Assembly (NCBI GenBank): GCA_030549335.1
Contig: CM060183.1
Location: forward strand, 29,091,052-29,155,051
DNA from: Pontederia crassipes
Lineage: Eukaryota; Streptophyta; Magnoliopsida; Commelinales; Pontederiaceae
Length of the DNA: 64,000 nt
Direction: 5' to 3'
The notes below the pieces were generated by a model that did no database searches, was not told where the DNA came from, and saw nothing but the letters and a program-made list of their open reading frames with translations. Positions 24,260 through 34,760 of the stretch are shown piece after piece (positions within the stretch are counted from its first letter, which is position 1; the number at the start of each line of letters is the position of its first letter). A program made the position numbers and the translations under genes.

Positions 24260-25140
24260 GCATGCTAAATTGCTAATCTATACTCTTCAACCTTCAAATA
24301 TATATATCAACAAACTCTAACAAAATAAAGAAAAATCATAGTAGAAGATATTACAACATACATGTTAGTTTTGGCAGGAGGATAAAAATCAATATCATTT
24401 GTGGAAAAGATGAAAGAACTATCAATAATAAGTTAATAACTTGTCACATACCAAAATTAATGCTTCCAACACAATTAGATAGATTTGTTTTTTTATCTTT
24501 TAACTAATACTAATACCATGGATAATTTGACAGTTTGACACTACACAAGAAAAATAACTAAAAAGTATAAAATCATCCATAAATGTTTGCTCCTGTCAGA
24601 ATACAAAAGGATTCCTTGCATAATACAAAAATATTCGGTCCACAACATAAAGACATAATCTTCAATATTTGAAAATCTTCATGCCTCTATCCTCCTCCTT
24701 GCATAACTTGAAATTTCCTAAAAAGCAATAAAGATCAGCAATTAACAACAAGAATAGAACCATCAAAACCAAAATTAAGATTCAGAAACTACACAAAAAA
24801 ATAATTTACCATACAAAGGAAAATCCTCTCAAAGTTTCAAATTCAATATAGTATATTAACATCCTTATATAAGCTCAGAATCATATATGATTTTTCATTG
24901 TAGATGATAGACACAAAAGAACACCTACTGACATTGAAGTGATGCATGCCAACCTTTACCAACATAGCTTAACCAATTTTGCTACAAGCCTACACAAATA
25001 GAACTAGTCATCCACATCTCCATCATCATTAATTGTGTAATATTGAGTACTTGCTTTGGAAGAACCTAATAAGGAAGATAAGATTATGTTAAATTTAAAT
25101 AATAATTGAATCATTATAATGATGCATATTAAGTTACATT
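24260..25140. other. Non-coding part of the hAT element
   Basis: AT-rich, between the left end of the hAT element and the 3' end of its transposase relic on the minus strand. Nothing else was recognised. Confidence 0.5.
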
Positions 25141-25145
25141 ACCTT

Positions 25146-27929
25146 TTAGCGTATTTTTAAACCAATCTTGATAACACATTAATGCCTCAAGTGTGTCTTC
25201 TTTTAGTGTACTATGATGTTTGCTCAAAACACGACCTCAAATACTAAATGCAGATTCTGATGCAACTGTCGAAATAGGAATGACTAAAAAATCTCTTGCA
25301 ATTCTTTGTAAAGTGTGATACTTTACTCCAATTTGTTTCCAATAATTCAAAATGTCAAATGTTTCATCGCTTGATTTGTGAATGATAACTGACTCCTCTA
25401 AATAGCTTTCTAATTTTGACTTGAAATTACTCTCTGAAAAAGTTTCTTCTACAAACTGAAAGTAAGCACATTCCAACTTTTGTTTCTTTGGTGAAGAACT
25501 CATTTCCATGGCAAAATCATTGCTAGAAGAAGTATTCTTTTGTCATCAGCTTGATATTCAAGTAGGGTTGAGCATGGGCCAGGATGACCCGGTCGCCTCG
25601 GCCCGGCCCGACCCAAATTTTTTGGGTTTTTCTGACCCGGTTACCAATCGAGTCGGGACCGGATCTCATTTCCTTGAGACCCGATCAGGACCAGGTCGAG
25701 ATCGGGTTCGGGTTTTAACCGGGTTCGAGTTATTAAAACTCAGACCCGATCCCGATCCAGTTAAATATATTATAGTAATATTAAATTATTTTATATAGTA
25801 TATTTATGTTTATTTTAAATAAAAATTTATATTTTATTTGGTATATATCTTAAATATACATTATTTTATATTATCATATATATAATTTAATTAATAGTTA
25901 TCATATTTACATAATAAAATTAATTTTTTATGATTTTATTTATTATTTTATCTTTTTTATGGTCAAATTGGAATAATCAGGAATTTTTTATTTTTGTCCC
26001 GGTTTGATCGGGACGTCTCGGTCCCGGACCCGATCGGGACCGCGTCCGGGACCTAACCGGGACCGGGTCTCCTTTTCCGAAAACCCGGAGCAAACTGGGT
26101 CGGGACCGGGTCGGCCAAGACCCGGTCTTGGACCCGGTTTTGCTCACCCATATATTCAAGAAGCAAATCTTCACATAATTTTTTCACCTTCAACAATTCA
26201 TTATTCCTTTCACTTTCATATATTCGTGCAAAGAAATAATTCAATAGGTTCATATTATATCTAGGATATAAAACATCTTCTAATATCATCACTCCATTAA
26301 TCACATTCCAATACTTATCAAACTTTGAAATCATACTTAAAGCCATTACTTTTATGACTTGGCTAGAAGAAGAAAGTCACTCATTAAAAAATAATATGAT
26401 TTCATAAACTTTAGGAAAATAAACATTTGCAGTTGGATAATTGGAGCTAGAGAATAACTCAGTTATATTAAAAAATACCTCCAATTTTCACAAATTTCAA
26501 AAACCATTTTCCAATTTTTAGCATTAGGACAAGAAGTAAATTCAAAATCTCGTTGCTTTAGGCGATAGAAGACATCTTCATATGGCAATGCAGAAGCCAA
26601 CATAAAAATGGTAAAATTCCATCTAGTCCTACAAACCTGGAAAAGCTTCTTTGTATATGTAATGTTCAGCTGTCTGCATGTATCCTTAAACTTTTCCTCT
26701 CTTTTCGATGTTGCAACCCAATAACTAATACTCTCTCTAATTTTCAACAAAACATCATTAATTGTATACAACCCATCATTGACAATCAAATTTAATATGT
26801 GAGTACAACATTGCATATAGAACAAGCGCCCTCCCAAAATGAAAGAAGTAGATGGAATCTTGTCAAAAATATATAATATCATGGCATCATTAGTGCTACA
26901 ATTGTCAACGATTAAAGTTGATAACTTTAGATCTAAGTTCCAATCGTATAGGCACTCAATCAAAACACAAGAGAGATTATTTGCATAGTGTGTTGTAGGC
27001 ACATAAAGAAATCTAAACAATATAAGAATAAAGCAAACTACATTATGAATTTTAAAACAATATAAAGTAATGTCAAACTTAAGTAATTAAGTGATTACCT
27101 CACAAGTCGATGTTGTAAAGTTCAAGTATCATCAATAAAACGAGTTGTAAGAGACATATAACATTTGTTTTGATTGCTTGACTTTCACATGCCAATAGTA
27201 ATGACGATACGACTTGAATTCTTTTCAAGAAAATTTAATGTCTTGATCTTTTCAGCATTGTATAGGCATATGATGTCACTTTTTATAGTATTATGTGAAA
27301 CTACCTTAAACATGGGTTGCAACACGCCACAAAATCTCTTAAAGTCAATATGATCAACAGTTGAAAGATGATACTCATGTAATGCAATCATATTTGTGAG
27401 TTCTTTCCTTGTAACATCATGATCAAATGAGTAGTTTCCAACAATAAATGTAATTACCATCTTCTACAGAATGTGATTCGACAAGTGTTTTCAATGTTGA
27501 TTGCTTTAGACCTCTTACTATGTGAATGTTACACACCTTAATATGGTCACGTAAGTGCTTTGTTCCATGTTTTGTCTCACTACCAAGCTTTCTTTTATAA
27601 TATTTTCATATGGCACGAAACTTTCCTTCTATTTTTTTTCTATGGAAGTGTGTCCATGCCTCTGAAGTTAAGCTCTTTTTATATGGACTTCCTTGCTCCT
27701 TGTCATTTTCTGCCTCTGAAACTTGTTCATTATTCTCATTAACTTGAGATTGAGCATTTTGACTTTGTATATCCTCTTCTTGGTCCGGGGTCAATGCAAT
27801 TACTACTTGATTGCTTCCTATAGGAGTACTAGCTGATTCATTATCATCTCCCATTTCTACATAAGAAAAATATATAATTTCTAAACACATAATCAACAAT
27901 ACCATCATTATGTACATCAAATCAGACAA
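25146..27929 (-). pseudogene. hAT (Ac-like, zf-BED) transposase pseudogene
   Basis: Read on the minus strand in order. Acidic N-terminus then a BED finger start (LTSEAWTHFHRKK...GKFRAI) at 27606-27929. The RLGSETKHGTKHLRDHI-like part of the BED finger follows in frame after a stop. Then HEYHLSTVDHIDFKRFC...QPMFKVVS at 27185-27460, the catalytic-region relic LSTLIVDNCSTNDAMI...CCTHILNLIVNDGL at 26463-27020, the GVMILEDVLYPRYNM block at 26053-26346, and the hATC dimerisation domain FDILNYWK...PISTVASESAFS at 25237-25509, which runs past a stop (GRVLSKHHSTLKEDTLEAL) to ~25146. The family is RICESLEEPER/Ac-like. In the BED finger the first zinc Cys position is a TGA and the second is Tyr. A MITE interrupts the frame at 25562-26151. 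Confidence 0.9.
25562..26151. mobile_element. hAT-type MITE with GACCCGG-rich arms, 590 bp
   Basis: Perfect 8-bp duplication ATATTCAA (25554-25561 and 26152-26159). Ends are AGTAGGGTTGAGCATGGG at the left and, complementary, ATGGGTGAGCAAAACCGGG at the right. Arms are rich in GACCCGGTC/CGGGACCGG motifs around an AT-rich core of about 230 bp. It is inserted in the hAT transposase relic between the DUF4413-like block and the hATC domain. Frames across the arms are not genes. Confidence 0.88.
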
Positions 27930-27939
27930 CTATTGAAAC

Positions 27940-28560
27940 ATTCAAACAATCCTCATCTGGTAACTAAAAAAAAATTTAAAACATGCCTAATTTTTTTATG
28001 GAGAATTACCCCTATAACATAATCTAGACCTCACTTTTTGTATCAATAATAGGAGAGTCAAAATCTTCCCACTTTCATATACATCAACAGTATTTGAAAT
28101 GGATTCAAAACAAAAAAAAAAGAGAAATGACTATGTCATATTATGTTGAGCTTTTTCTTCTAAAACAAAGAAAATGATATGTAATATTTTGGTGTTAGAC
28201 GAAAGAAAGTGTAATTTGACTTACCATCAGAGCCACTCAAGTGCTTCACAAATACTTGAGGGGCCGTCCGTCTGGCAACAAACTTCAACAATTCAACTTG
28301 AATATATGATCCATCGCCTACAAGAAAAACAAAGTTTGTCTCATGCATAATTGATAATCCTTTTTCAGCTATAAAGTCAATACACTATTCGGAAAGAAGC
28401 AAATCAAATTAAGGTATGCATGTTATAGCCCAAAACTCAAACTTATTAGACCACCATGATCCAAGGCACAGAGAGAAACAAGCAGAGTAAAGAAAAAAAA
28501 ATAAAAAAAGCAACCGACAAGTCTCCTTCAGATGAAGCACAAAAAATGGCATGTTCCGTT
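27940..28560. other. Presumed 5' region of the hAT transposase gene
   Basis: Upstream of the BED-finger exon on the minus strand. No convincing first exon. A 62-codon frame at 28160-28348 has no domain. Confidence 0.4.
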
Positions 28561-28611
28561 GCTAACGACAACTCAAAGCTCCCCTTGCGGCCGTGCTTGT
28601 CCACCTGGCCC

Positions 28612-29340
28612 AACTCCCAACTTCGTCTAGCCTCCGAACTCCCTGTCAGCCCGCCCTCCTCGTTGTCCGGGAGCACCACTTGCTTGCTGCCCTCGATGAT
28701 GACCTGACCGTCGTCCAATGGCGAGTCCACTGTCCATGGGAGGGAACATGTGCCACCACCTGGCCGGAGGAATTCTTGAGCAGGCCGAAGACTCATGTCG
28801 AGGCTGGGAGTCAGAGGCTCAGACCATGGAAGGCATCGGCAAGGCATGTTGCGGGCCTGCAGCGAATGGAGTAGAGAGGGAGGAGGCCGAGGTGACGGGG
28901 TAGGGAGTCAAAGCTAGGAGCATCTGCCGAAGGTGGGTGAGATGAAAGAAATAAGAAGAAGCCGGCGAGCTCCCCGTCGGCCCGCCCATCTCCGTCTGGC
29001 CTCCGAGCTCCCTGTCGACCCACCCTCCTCGTCACCTCGGAGCACCGCCTACTTGCCACCATTGATGACACCCTACCCGCCATCCAATGGCGAGTCCGCA
29101 GGAGGGAATGTGCCACCACCTGGCTGGAGGCATTCCTAAGCAGGGTGAAGACTCATCCTGGAGCTGGGAGTCGGAGGCTCATACCATGGACGATGTTGGC
29201 AACACGGGCTACGGCCTACGATGAACGGAGCAGAGAGAGATGAGGCCGGGGTAGCAGGGTTGGGACTTGGGAGTCACGAAGCGCCTGCCGGAGGTAGGAG
29301 AGATGACAAAAATAGGAATAAAGTCGGCGATGTGAAGAAA
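28612..29340. repeat. ~369-bp tandem duplication
   Basis: Two diverged copies, landmarks CGTCTAGCCTCCGAACTCCC at 28624 and its counterpart at 28993, then TCCAATGGCGAGTCC, TGTGCCACCACCTGGC and GCTGGGAGTC in both. Open frames on both strands shift between the copies, so coding is unlikely. The sequence is much more GC-rich than its surroundings and looks like an inserted or captured segment. Confidence 0.82.
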
Positions 29341-29423
29341 AACAACAAAGAAAAAATACCAATCTTCTCGCCGACAATGAGCGATGTTGTGGGAGATCGG
29401 AGTTCAACCGACGGCAATGTGAG

Positions 29424-29512
29424 TTCAGATCTGAGAGATCTGAGGTCTGAGTCCACTCTGAGATCTGAGTCCAAATCTGAGATTTGAGTCCAGATCTGAG
29501 ATCTGGTCAAGG
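29424..29512. repeat. ~20-bp minisatellite, GATCTGAGTCCA type
   Basis: Four or five units of (A/T)CTGAGATCTGAGTCCA with small changes. Confidence 0.85.
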
Positions 29513-29932
29513 ATCGTTCGGCGACGTTGCTGGTGAGGACTGAGGAAGGACCTTCCTGGAAGGTGGCTGGTGGTGGCTATCTTCATGGAAAGTTGAAGTC
29601 ACGATTCACGAATCCTTCCAATGAGGCAGGTGGCGGCTAGGGTAGGAGATTTCAACTTAGAGTTTAATCTAATGACTAACAATATAAGTAGAATAATCCA
29701 ACGATTCAAATTAATATACTAATATATTAAATATAAATATTATTTTAAATAAAACATGGGGATTGGGGATCCGCCATCCCCGACACGATCCCCGAATTGC
29801 CTTCGGGGCTATTTTTCCCCTCCCCGTCCCTGCGGGGAAGAAATTCCCCGCTAACGAGGACCCGATCGGGGGGATTCCCCGATCTCTGGGGATTTTTGCC
29901 ACCCCCAGGGAAGGGGGCGGTGCGCCCTCCCT

Positions 29933-30250
29933 GTGCGTGTAGAGGGGGAGGTCATCCTCCCCTTTGCACGATTGTCGGCGTGCAAGGCGAGAAGGGTGGG
30001 GTGCTCCCCCTCCGTGTGTCGCCAGCGCGTGAAGGTCGCAGGGGGTCCCCTTCCCTCCCTTTCTCGCCTCGTGCGCCGGCAATCGCTCGAAGGTCGTAGG
30101 GGGACTCCCCTGTGTGACCTTCGCCGGCATGCAAAGGTCGCAAGGGGTCGCCCTCCCCTTTCGGGGCGCGACGCCCCCTCCCCCTCACTCGTCGCACGTC
30201 GATGACACACGGAGGGGTAGCTCCCCACCCTTCTCGCCTCACGCAGAGGG
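29933..30250. repeat. GC-rich degenerate tandem array in the MULE arm
   Basis: Repeats of GAAGGTCGCAGGGGG(T/A)CCCC, CCTTTCTCGCCTC and GCCGGC(A/G)TGCAA at roughly 60-70 bp. It creates long overlapping frames in all phases, all rejected as genes. Similar arrays lie inside the MULEs at 36.9-38.9 kb. Confidence 0.75.
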
Positions 30251-30530
30251 GGAGGGCCGCATCCTCCTCTCTTCTCTGATGCTCCGTTGGTGAGAACGCC
30301 GGTTGGAGAGAGAGAGGAGGAAGCAACTTTTTAAATTTTATATTATTTATTTTTATTAATTTCTTGACATGGAGTCTGAGTGGCGGAGAGATAACATCGC
30401 CATGTTCAGCGAACCGATTGGAAAATCGGGTATTTCCAATCGGAAAGGCATTCCGTGCAATAAATTTTAAGATGGAGGGCATTTGTGTTATAACGTCAAA
30501 GTTGGAGATGTAATTTTTCCAAAGAAAGGC

Positions 30531-31228
30531 TTTCTTCCAGATAGACCGTAGATGGTTAATAAATTTGGACTGCAAAGTTGAGGCCTGCAAAATTTATGGG
30601 CTAACAAATAAGTCTAATAATTGTATTGGTTCTTTCTTTTTTGCTCGGTGTTTGCTATGTCCGTGCTATATAACCCACTGTTCACAAGATGAAAATCAGC
30701 CTACTATCAAACCAAACTAATTCCATTAAATTCGCCTCATGTCGCCTAAGTGAGACTCTCAACAACAAATTGTATCAGTTCTTTCAACTGCTATTAGGGT
30801 TTCAAGGCCGCCACTTTCTTACGGTTTGCTTGGCATCCACAGTTATGCGTTTTCTTCTTCAATTTCTTTATTTTCTATTTTTTATTCGGATTAGTTGTTT
30901 CTGTTGCTTCCGGATGGAACGGAGAGTGGAGGGGATTGCAATTATGGTTTATCTCGTTAATCCGATCTCTTAGCTTGAGGACGACATTAGAATCCATCAA
31001 ATATATCACTGAGCAACTCCCTCGCTCTCCCCATCCCTTTTCTTAGTTACAGTATTCAAGCATTCCAAGGAGGAAATTGAAAAGATGAATCAGATAGATA
31101 TACTTTCTATGCAAATTCAAGCCAGACTCTTTTAAAAGGCAGTCATTTCTTTATGTTCCAATTTTTTTTCTATCATTTTGTTTCTAAGCAAATAAAAAAT
31201 ACTGTTGCCAGGAGATTCATGCAATTCT
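30531..31228. other. Intergenic, no recognisable gene
   Basis: A 94-codon plus-strand frame at 30689-30973 is Phe/Leu-rich without a domain and is probably chance. Confidence 0.4.
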
Positions 31229-31460
31229 TTTTTGTAGTTAGCCTCCGGTGTCTGGGAAGCTAAATCGACAATTCAATCCGTACGGCGTTACTGAGCGCAA
31301 TTATTCACATGTTGAAAGTCGGTCCACCATCGAATCCAACTAATCTGGTTAGGATCGTCCCGAGTGGCGTACTGACAGTGACAGGTAGAGCTCCTAACAA
31401 GAATTGCTGTGTTCACGAGACTCGAACCCGAGACCTTACTTAAGCGGGGAGGAGCCAAAA
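31229..31460 (-). repeat. SINE-like repeat with tRNA-type B box
   Basis: On the minus strand the head reads GGTCTCGGGTTCGAGTCTC, matching a polymerase III B box (GGTTCGANTCC), preceded by GCTCCTCCCCGCTTAAGTAAG. The body aligns with 19229-19375. This suggests a tRNA-derived SINE family. No clean A box or target duplication was fixed. Confidence 0.55.
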
Positions 31461-31469
31461 AATAAATCG

Positions 31470-32940
31470 ACATTTTTATCTTTTTAGAAAAAATACACTA
31501 AATATTAAAAAATTAAGTTGTCTAGGGTATTTCAAATGCATTCTAAATTTCTTATTTATTTTTTTGAAAAAAATGTTTTTTTACTCTCCCTCCAAAGATT
31601 TTAAAAGATGGAATGGAGAAAAGTAAAGAGAGGATTTTTCTTTTTTTTTTCATTGTTATTTTATTTCAACTCCAAATTAAAATACAAAAAGAAGAATTGT
31701 TTTCTCCTCTCTATTCTCCCCTATTTTTTACTATAACAAAACTATTATTTAAAGACTAATCTTTTAAGGACTAATTATATTTAGTTCTTAAAAATATAAG
31801 TATTAGATATTAATGTGATAGTAGTCTCAAATTCTTATTCAGTTGAAATCAACATTTTACTTGTGGTCTATTGTTTTAGAACTAATGAAAAAATTGTGAT
31901 CACTAAAAATTTTCAATAACCAACCTGTGGAGACTATGGGGATTAAAAAAATTTTAGTCTAAAAAAGTATTAAAGATTAAAATTAAAATTTTAGAACTAA
32001 TGAGGTCTCAAGCATCTAATAGTCCTATATTGAAATTTTGAAGTCATCATCTTGATCAAAGTTCTTTTATTGCTCTATCTTTTCAAGTTCGGATTTAGTT
32101 GAGTGTAGCAGCCTAGAGGCCTCCTTAGACTCAGGCCGACGTAGAAAATATTAAAGTTGTAGGGAGCATTTGGTTTCTCAAAAAAAAAAAAACGTTTTTG
32201 GTGCAGTGTTTCTCTTATCGGTCATTTTCTTTTCTTCCCTCTAACGATCCATTAACCAAATTAGATCTTCACTTGAATCGTCTCTCTGTTAGCAGACGAT
32301 ATAAGATGAAAACAATTGGCGATGCGCAATATTCGTACAAACGAACGTATGCAGTTGATTTTATTGGCCTGTAAATTGGTGATGTCGTGGGACTGTGGGA
32401 GATTAAAAAAGTGGGTTGTATTGAAACTTAGGGCCTTTTTGGTAACGGAATAAGGCTGGATGGGTTAGTTCATATTAATCTCAAAATAAGTGGATTATCC
32501 TATTTGCACGATGCCGTACGTCATGTTTGATTGACAGTGCAAGTACTATTAGTCTTAATCCTCTTATTATTTGGACAGAAAGGTGAAACCAAAATGAAGA
32601 AAAGAATTAATCCATCTATCGGTGTTCACCAAAAGAAGAAAAGAATCAGGCAAACCGTCCTTTGTGTGTGTGGGCTCGAGTTTTCTTCCTTGGTGGGATT
32701 AATTCATGACAGAGGCGCCTTAACATGAATCCTAAGGCTCAAGTAAAAGAAAAGTGTAATAAAAAAGCTTTCAAGTTCCTGCATGGAGAGATGCTAATCT
32801 TGTGGGCATCTGCATGTACAAGGAATAACTCTGAAATCTCTGCAAGGGATCTGTGAACATGCACAACATTTTGAGCCCCGTCTCAGTTTTTTTTCCCCCA
32901 CACATTTTTTTCCTTCTCTTCCTCCTCCAATTTCGCGTAC
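31470..32940. other. AT-rich region upstream of the 514-codon gene
   Basis: No supported gene. A GGGCCTTTTTGGTAACGGAAT segment near 32430 resembles the single end of a GGGCC(C/T)GTTTGG-type MITE, without a partner. CT-rich sequence at 32900-32940 directly precedes the ATG at 32948 and could be 5' UTR. Confidence 0.45.
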
Positions 32941-32947
32941 GACAGAA

Positions 32948-34492
32948 GTGGACATGTCAGTGAGACAACGAAGTCCCCAGCCGTCTTGCTTCTGGCTTCC
33001 TTACCGATTCAACATGGCGCCAAGAACGCCGCGGGATGGCGGCCGAACTCGAGCGGAGCTCCCCGCTCCGCCACAAGCTCCTCGAGCACGGTCGTCATCG
33101 TCAGCTGCCGCAGCGTCGTCGCCCCGGCAAAACGATGCTCGGAGAAGTACTCGGCCGCCGCCGCCGCCAGATGCCTCCTCGCAGTCTCGACCTGGTGATC
33201 AGAGTGCGAAGCAGCAGCCATGGCGTTCCCAGGAGAAAGTGAATTCATCCTCGTCGGCATCTAAGAAGCCCACCACTGTGCAGTCTTCTTTAGGATCTCA
33301 GGTGAATCCGCAAGCACCAACCTCGACGAAATTGTCCAGTACAACCAAGTCGCATGGCTCCTCAACGCCTCCTCGGATCCAGTGTCAGGTTAGATTGCAG
33401 GTTAGCACACCTGCTCCTCAACCTACATCACCAACCAGAGAAGCTTCCCTCGTAGGCGAGGCAAAATTACTCGTTGACGAGCCGAAACAGTCTGCACGTC
33501 CTTTGTCACCAAAAGAAGTGAAGCCCACATCAAATGAGTCTGTGCATGAAACAAACACCAATAGATCTTTCGATTCTAATCAGAAGTCGCCTGCAGAAAC
33601 CAGTGCCGCTTCTTCCTCGAGACGCCCGAAATCCTACAGAGAAACAGAGGAAGCGGAGTCCAACGGCTTGGCACATTTCAAACCAACACCAAAGCCAAAC
33701 CAGGAAGGCGTTCCTGACGTAGGGCAAGTAAATGAAGGAGAGGAACGAATCCAGAACAAGCAACTCAGCTCAGCACCTGAGACGCAACAGACCAGATCGC
33801 CCGGAAGAAGTAAAGGGAATGACAATGAGCAAAACGGCAATTGTTCCACCGGAAAGGAGCGCAAAATTGTTGTTTCCTCGATGCCGCAGGCTTCGTTTTT
33901 GGATGGTGACCGAGCTACGTTTGGGAAGGAGATCACCGAGGGGATGTCTCGTCTCGCGCAGCAGATAAATGTTGGGCGCCATGAGCAACCGGTGAGCATA
34001 CTTACTTTAGCAGGCAAGAGCGTGGGCGCAACCATGACTGTTGGGCACGAGCCTGTAAAATACAGAGGACAAGACGGGCGTCCAAACGTCATTAACACCA
34101 ACGTGGAAACCATCAACAACTCAACACTTCATGGAAGCACCTGTAACGTGAGAGATCCAGGAGTTCATTTGGACATTTCAACCAAACCTGTCATGATCTT
34201 GGACACCATGGCAGAAGCGACAACACCAAAAGCCGAAAGAGCAGGCTCCAACAGAATACAGAATCAAACGCCCAACCAAGATCCCAGAGTCAGAAGACGC
34301 TGCCTGCGAGCTCTGTTCATGGAATCTAGTGACAGCGACCCAGGAAACCCTCGGAAGCCGAGGCGTCATGGGTGTCGTTACAGCTGCGAGGACAAAAAGA
34401 AGAGCAAAGACCAGGATGGTACAACATGCACGACTGACACCATGAGAGAGCAAAATAAAGAAGGTACAAGCAAAGCGTCATCGAAGCCATGA
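32948..34492 (+). CDS. Uncharacterised, probably intrinsically disordered protein (514 aa)
   Basis: One uninterrupted 514-codon frame, far longer than chance in this DNA. The N-terminus (MDMSVRQRSPQPSCFWLPYR) is followed by a Pro/Ser/Ala-rich tract (~residues 25-140), then a Ser/Lys/Glu/Gln/Asn-rich middle with RSP and SPK-type phosphosite-like motifs. A more ordered-looking segment lies at ~325-425 (DRATFGKEITEGMSRLAQQI, VETINNSTLHGSTCNVRDPG). The tail is basic (RKPRRHGCRYSCEDKKKSK). There is no signal peptide, membrane segment or known domain. An internal ATG (MAPRTP) at codon 23 could be the true start; the upstream one is preferred as first in frame after a CT-rich leader. An AATAAA lies near 34722. 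Function unknown; single exon in plus orientation. Confidence 0.75.
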   Translation: MDMSVRQRSPQPSCFWLPYRFNMAPRTPRDGGRTRAELPAPPQAPRARSSSSAAAASSPRQNDARRSTRPPPPPDASSQSRPGDQSAKQQPWRSQEKVNSSSSASKKPTTVQSSLGSQVNPQAPTSTKLSSTTKSHGSSTPPRIQCQVRLQVSTPAPQPTSPTREASLVGEAKLLVDEPKQSARPLSPKEVKPTSNESVHETNTNRSFDSNQKSPAETSAASSSRRPKSYRETEEAESNGLAHFKPTPKPNQEGVPDVGQVNEGEERIQNKQLSSAPETQQTRSPGRSKGNDNEQNGNCSTGKERKIVVSSMPQASFLDGDRATFGKEITEGMSRLAQQINVGRHEQPVSILTLAGKSVGATMTVGHEPVKYRGQDGRPNVINTNVETINNSTLHGSTCNVRDPGVHLDISTKPVMILDTMAEATTPKAERAGSNRIQNQTPNQDPRVRRRCLRALFMESSDSDPGNPRKPRRHGCRYSCEDKKKSKDQDGTTCTTDTMREQNKEGTSKASSKP

Positions 34493-34760
34493 GCGATACT
34501 TTGGTTTCTTGTTTCTGGCATTGAAGGAGCTCAAGTTCTGCAGTGTGACTCATATGTTTTCCAATGGTTTTGCCTCCATGTCTGCAATGGCATAGGTTTG
34601 GTGGCAACTGTGATGTTCGTTCTGTGTATCATTGTGCTATTCTTTGTATATATACGATGAAGTGTGCATCATTATGTTCATCTTCTGTAGTTGTTTCATC
34701 ATCATGTAGTTAGGCCGGAAATAAAATGCAGATCCCATCCATCTAAGCTTAAGAAGGTAA

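Larger units (their letters stand above)
23889..29906 (-). mobile_element. hAT element with dead transposase, nested in the MULE
   Basis: Flanked by AGGGAAGGG on both sides (23880-23888 and 29907-29915). Subterminal sequence inward is GGTGGCA-like at the left and, complementary, TGCCACCCC at the right, followed by GGGGATCCCCG-rich stretches on both arms. It contains a minus-strand hAT transposase relic at 25.1-27.9 kb. The duplication sits in G-rich DNA and could be partly chance, so the exact ends are tentative; transposase plus inverted arms support the call. The 28.5-29.5 kb part holds a tandem duplication of unclear origin. Confidence 0.62.
23508..30521. mobile_element. MULE-type element, ~1 kb, split by a ~6-kb hAT insertion
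   Basis: The outer arms are inverted: from 23508 (GGAAAAA..., then CTCCAACTTTAACG, CCTCCATCTT, GGAATGCC) and, complementary, ending at 30520/30521. They align for ~300 bp with many differences. Flanks AAGAAAAGC (23499-23507) and AAGAAAGGC (30522-30530) agree at 8 of 9 positions, as expected of an old MULE duplication. Without the inserted hAT the element is about 990 bp and non-autonomous, with GC-rich tandem repeats inside, like the MULEs at 36.9-38.9 kb. The outermost base is uncertain by one. Confidence 0.72.

Noticed and set aside
29711-30590. Frames of 90-212 codons in most phases
   Set aside because: GC-rich tandem array inside the MULE arm; low stop-codon frequency explains them.
33009-34607. 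Minus-strand frames of 72-161 codons under the 514-codon ORF
   Set aside because: Shadow frames of the longer plus-strand ORF, without domains.
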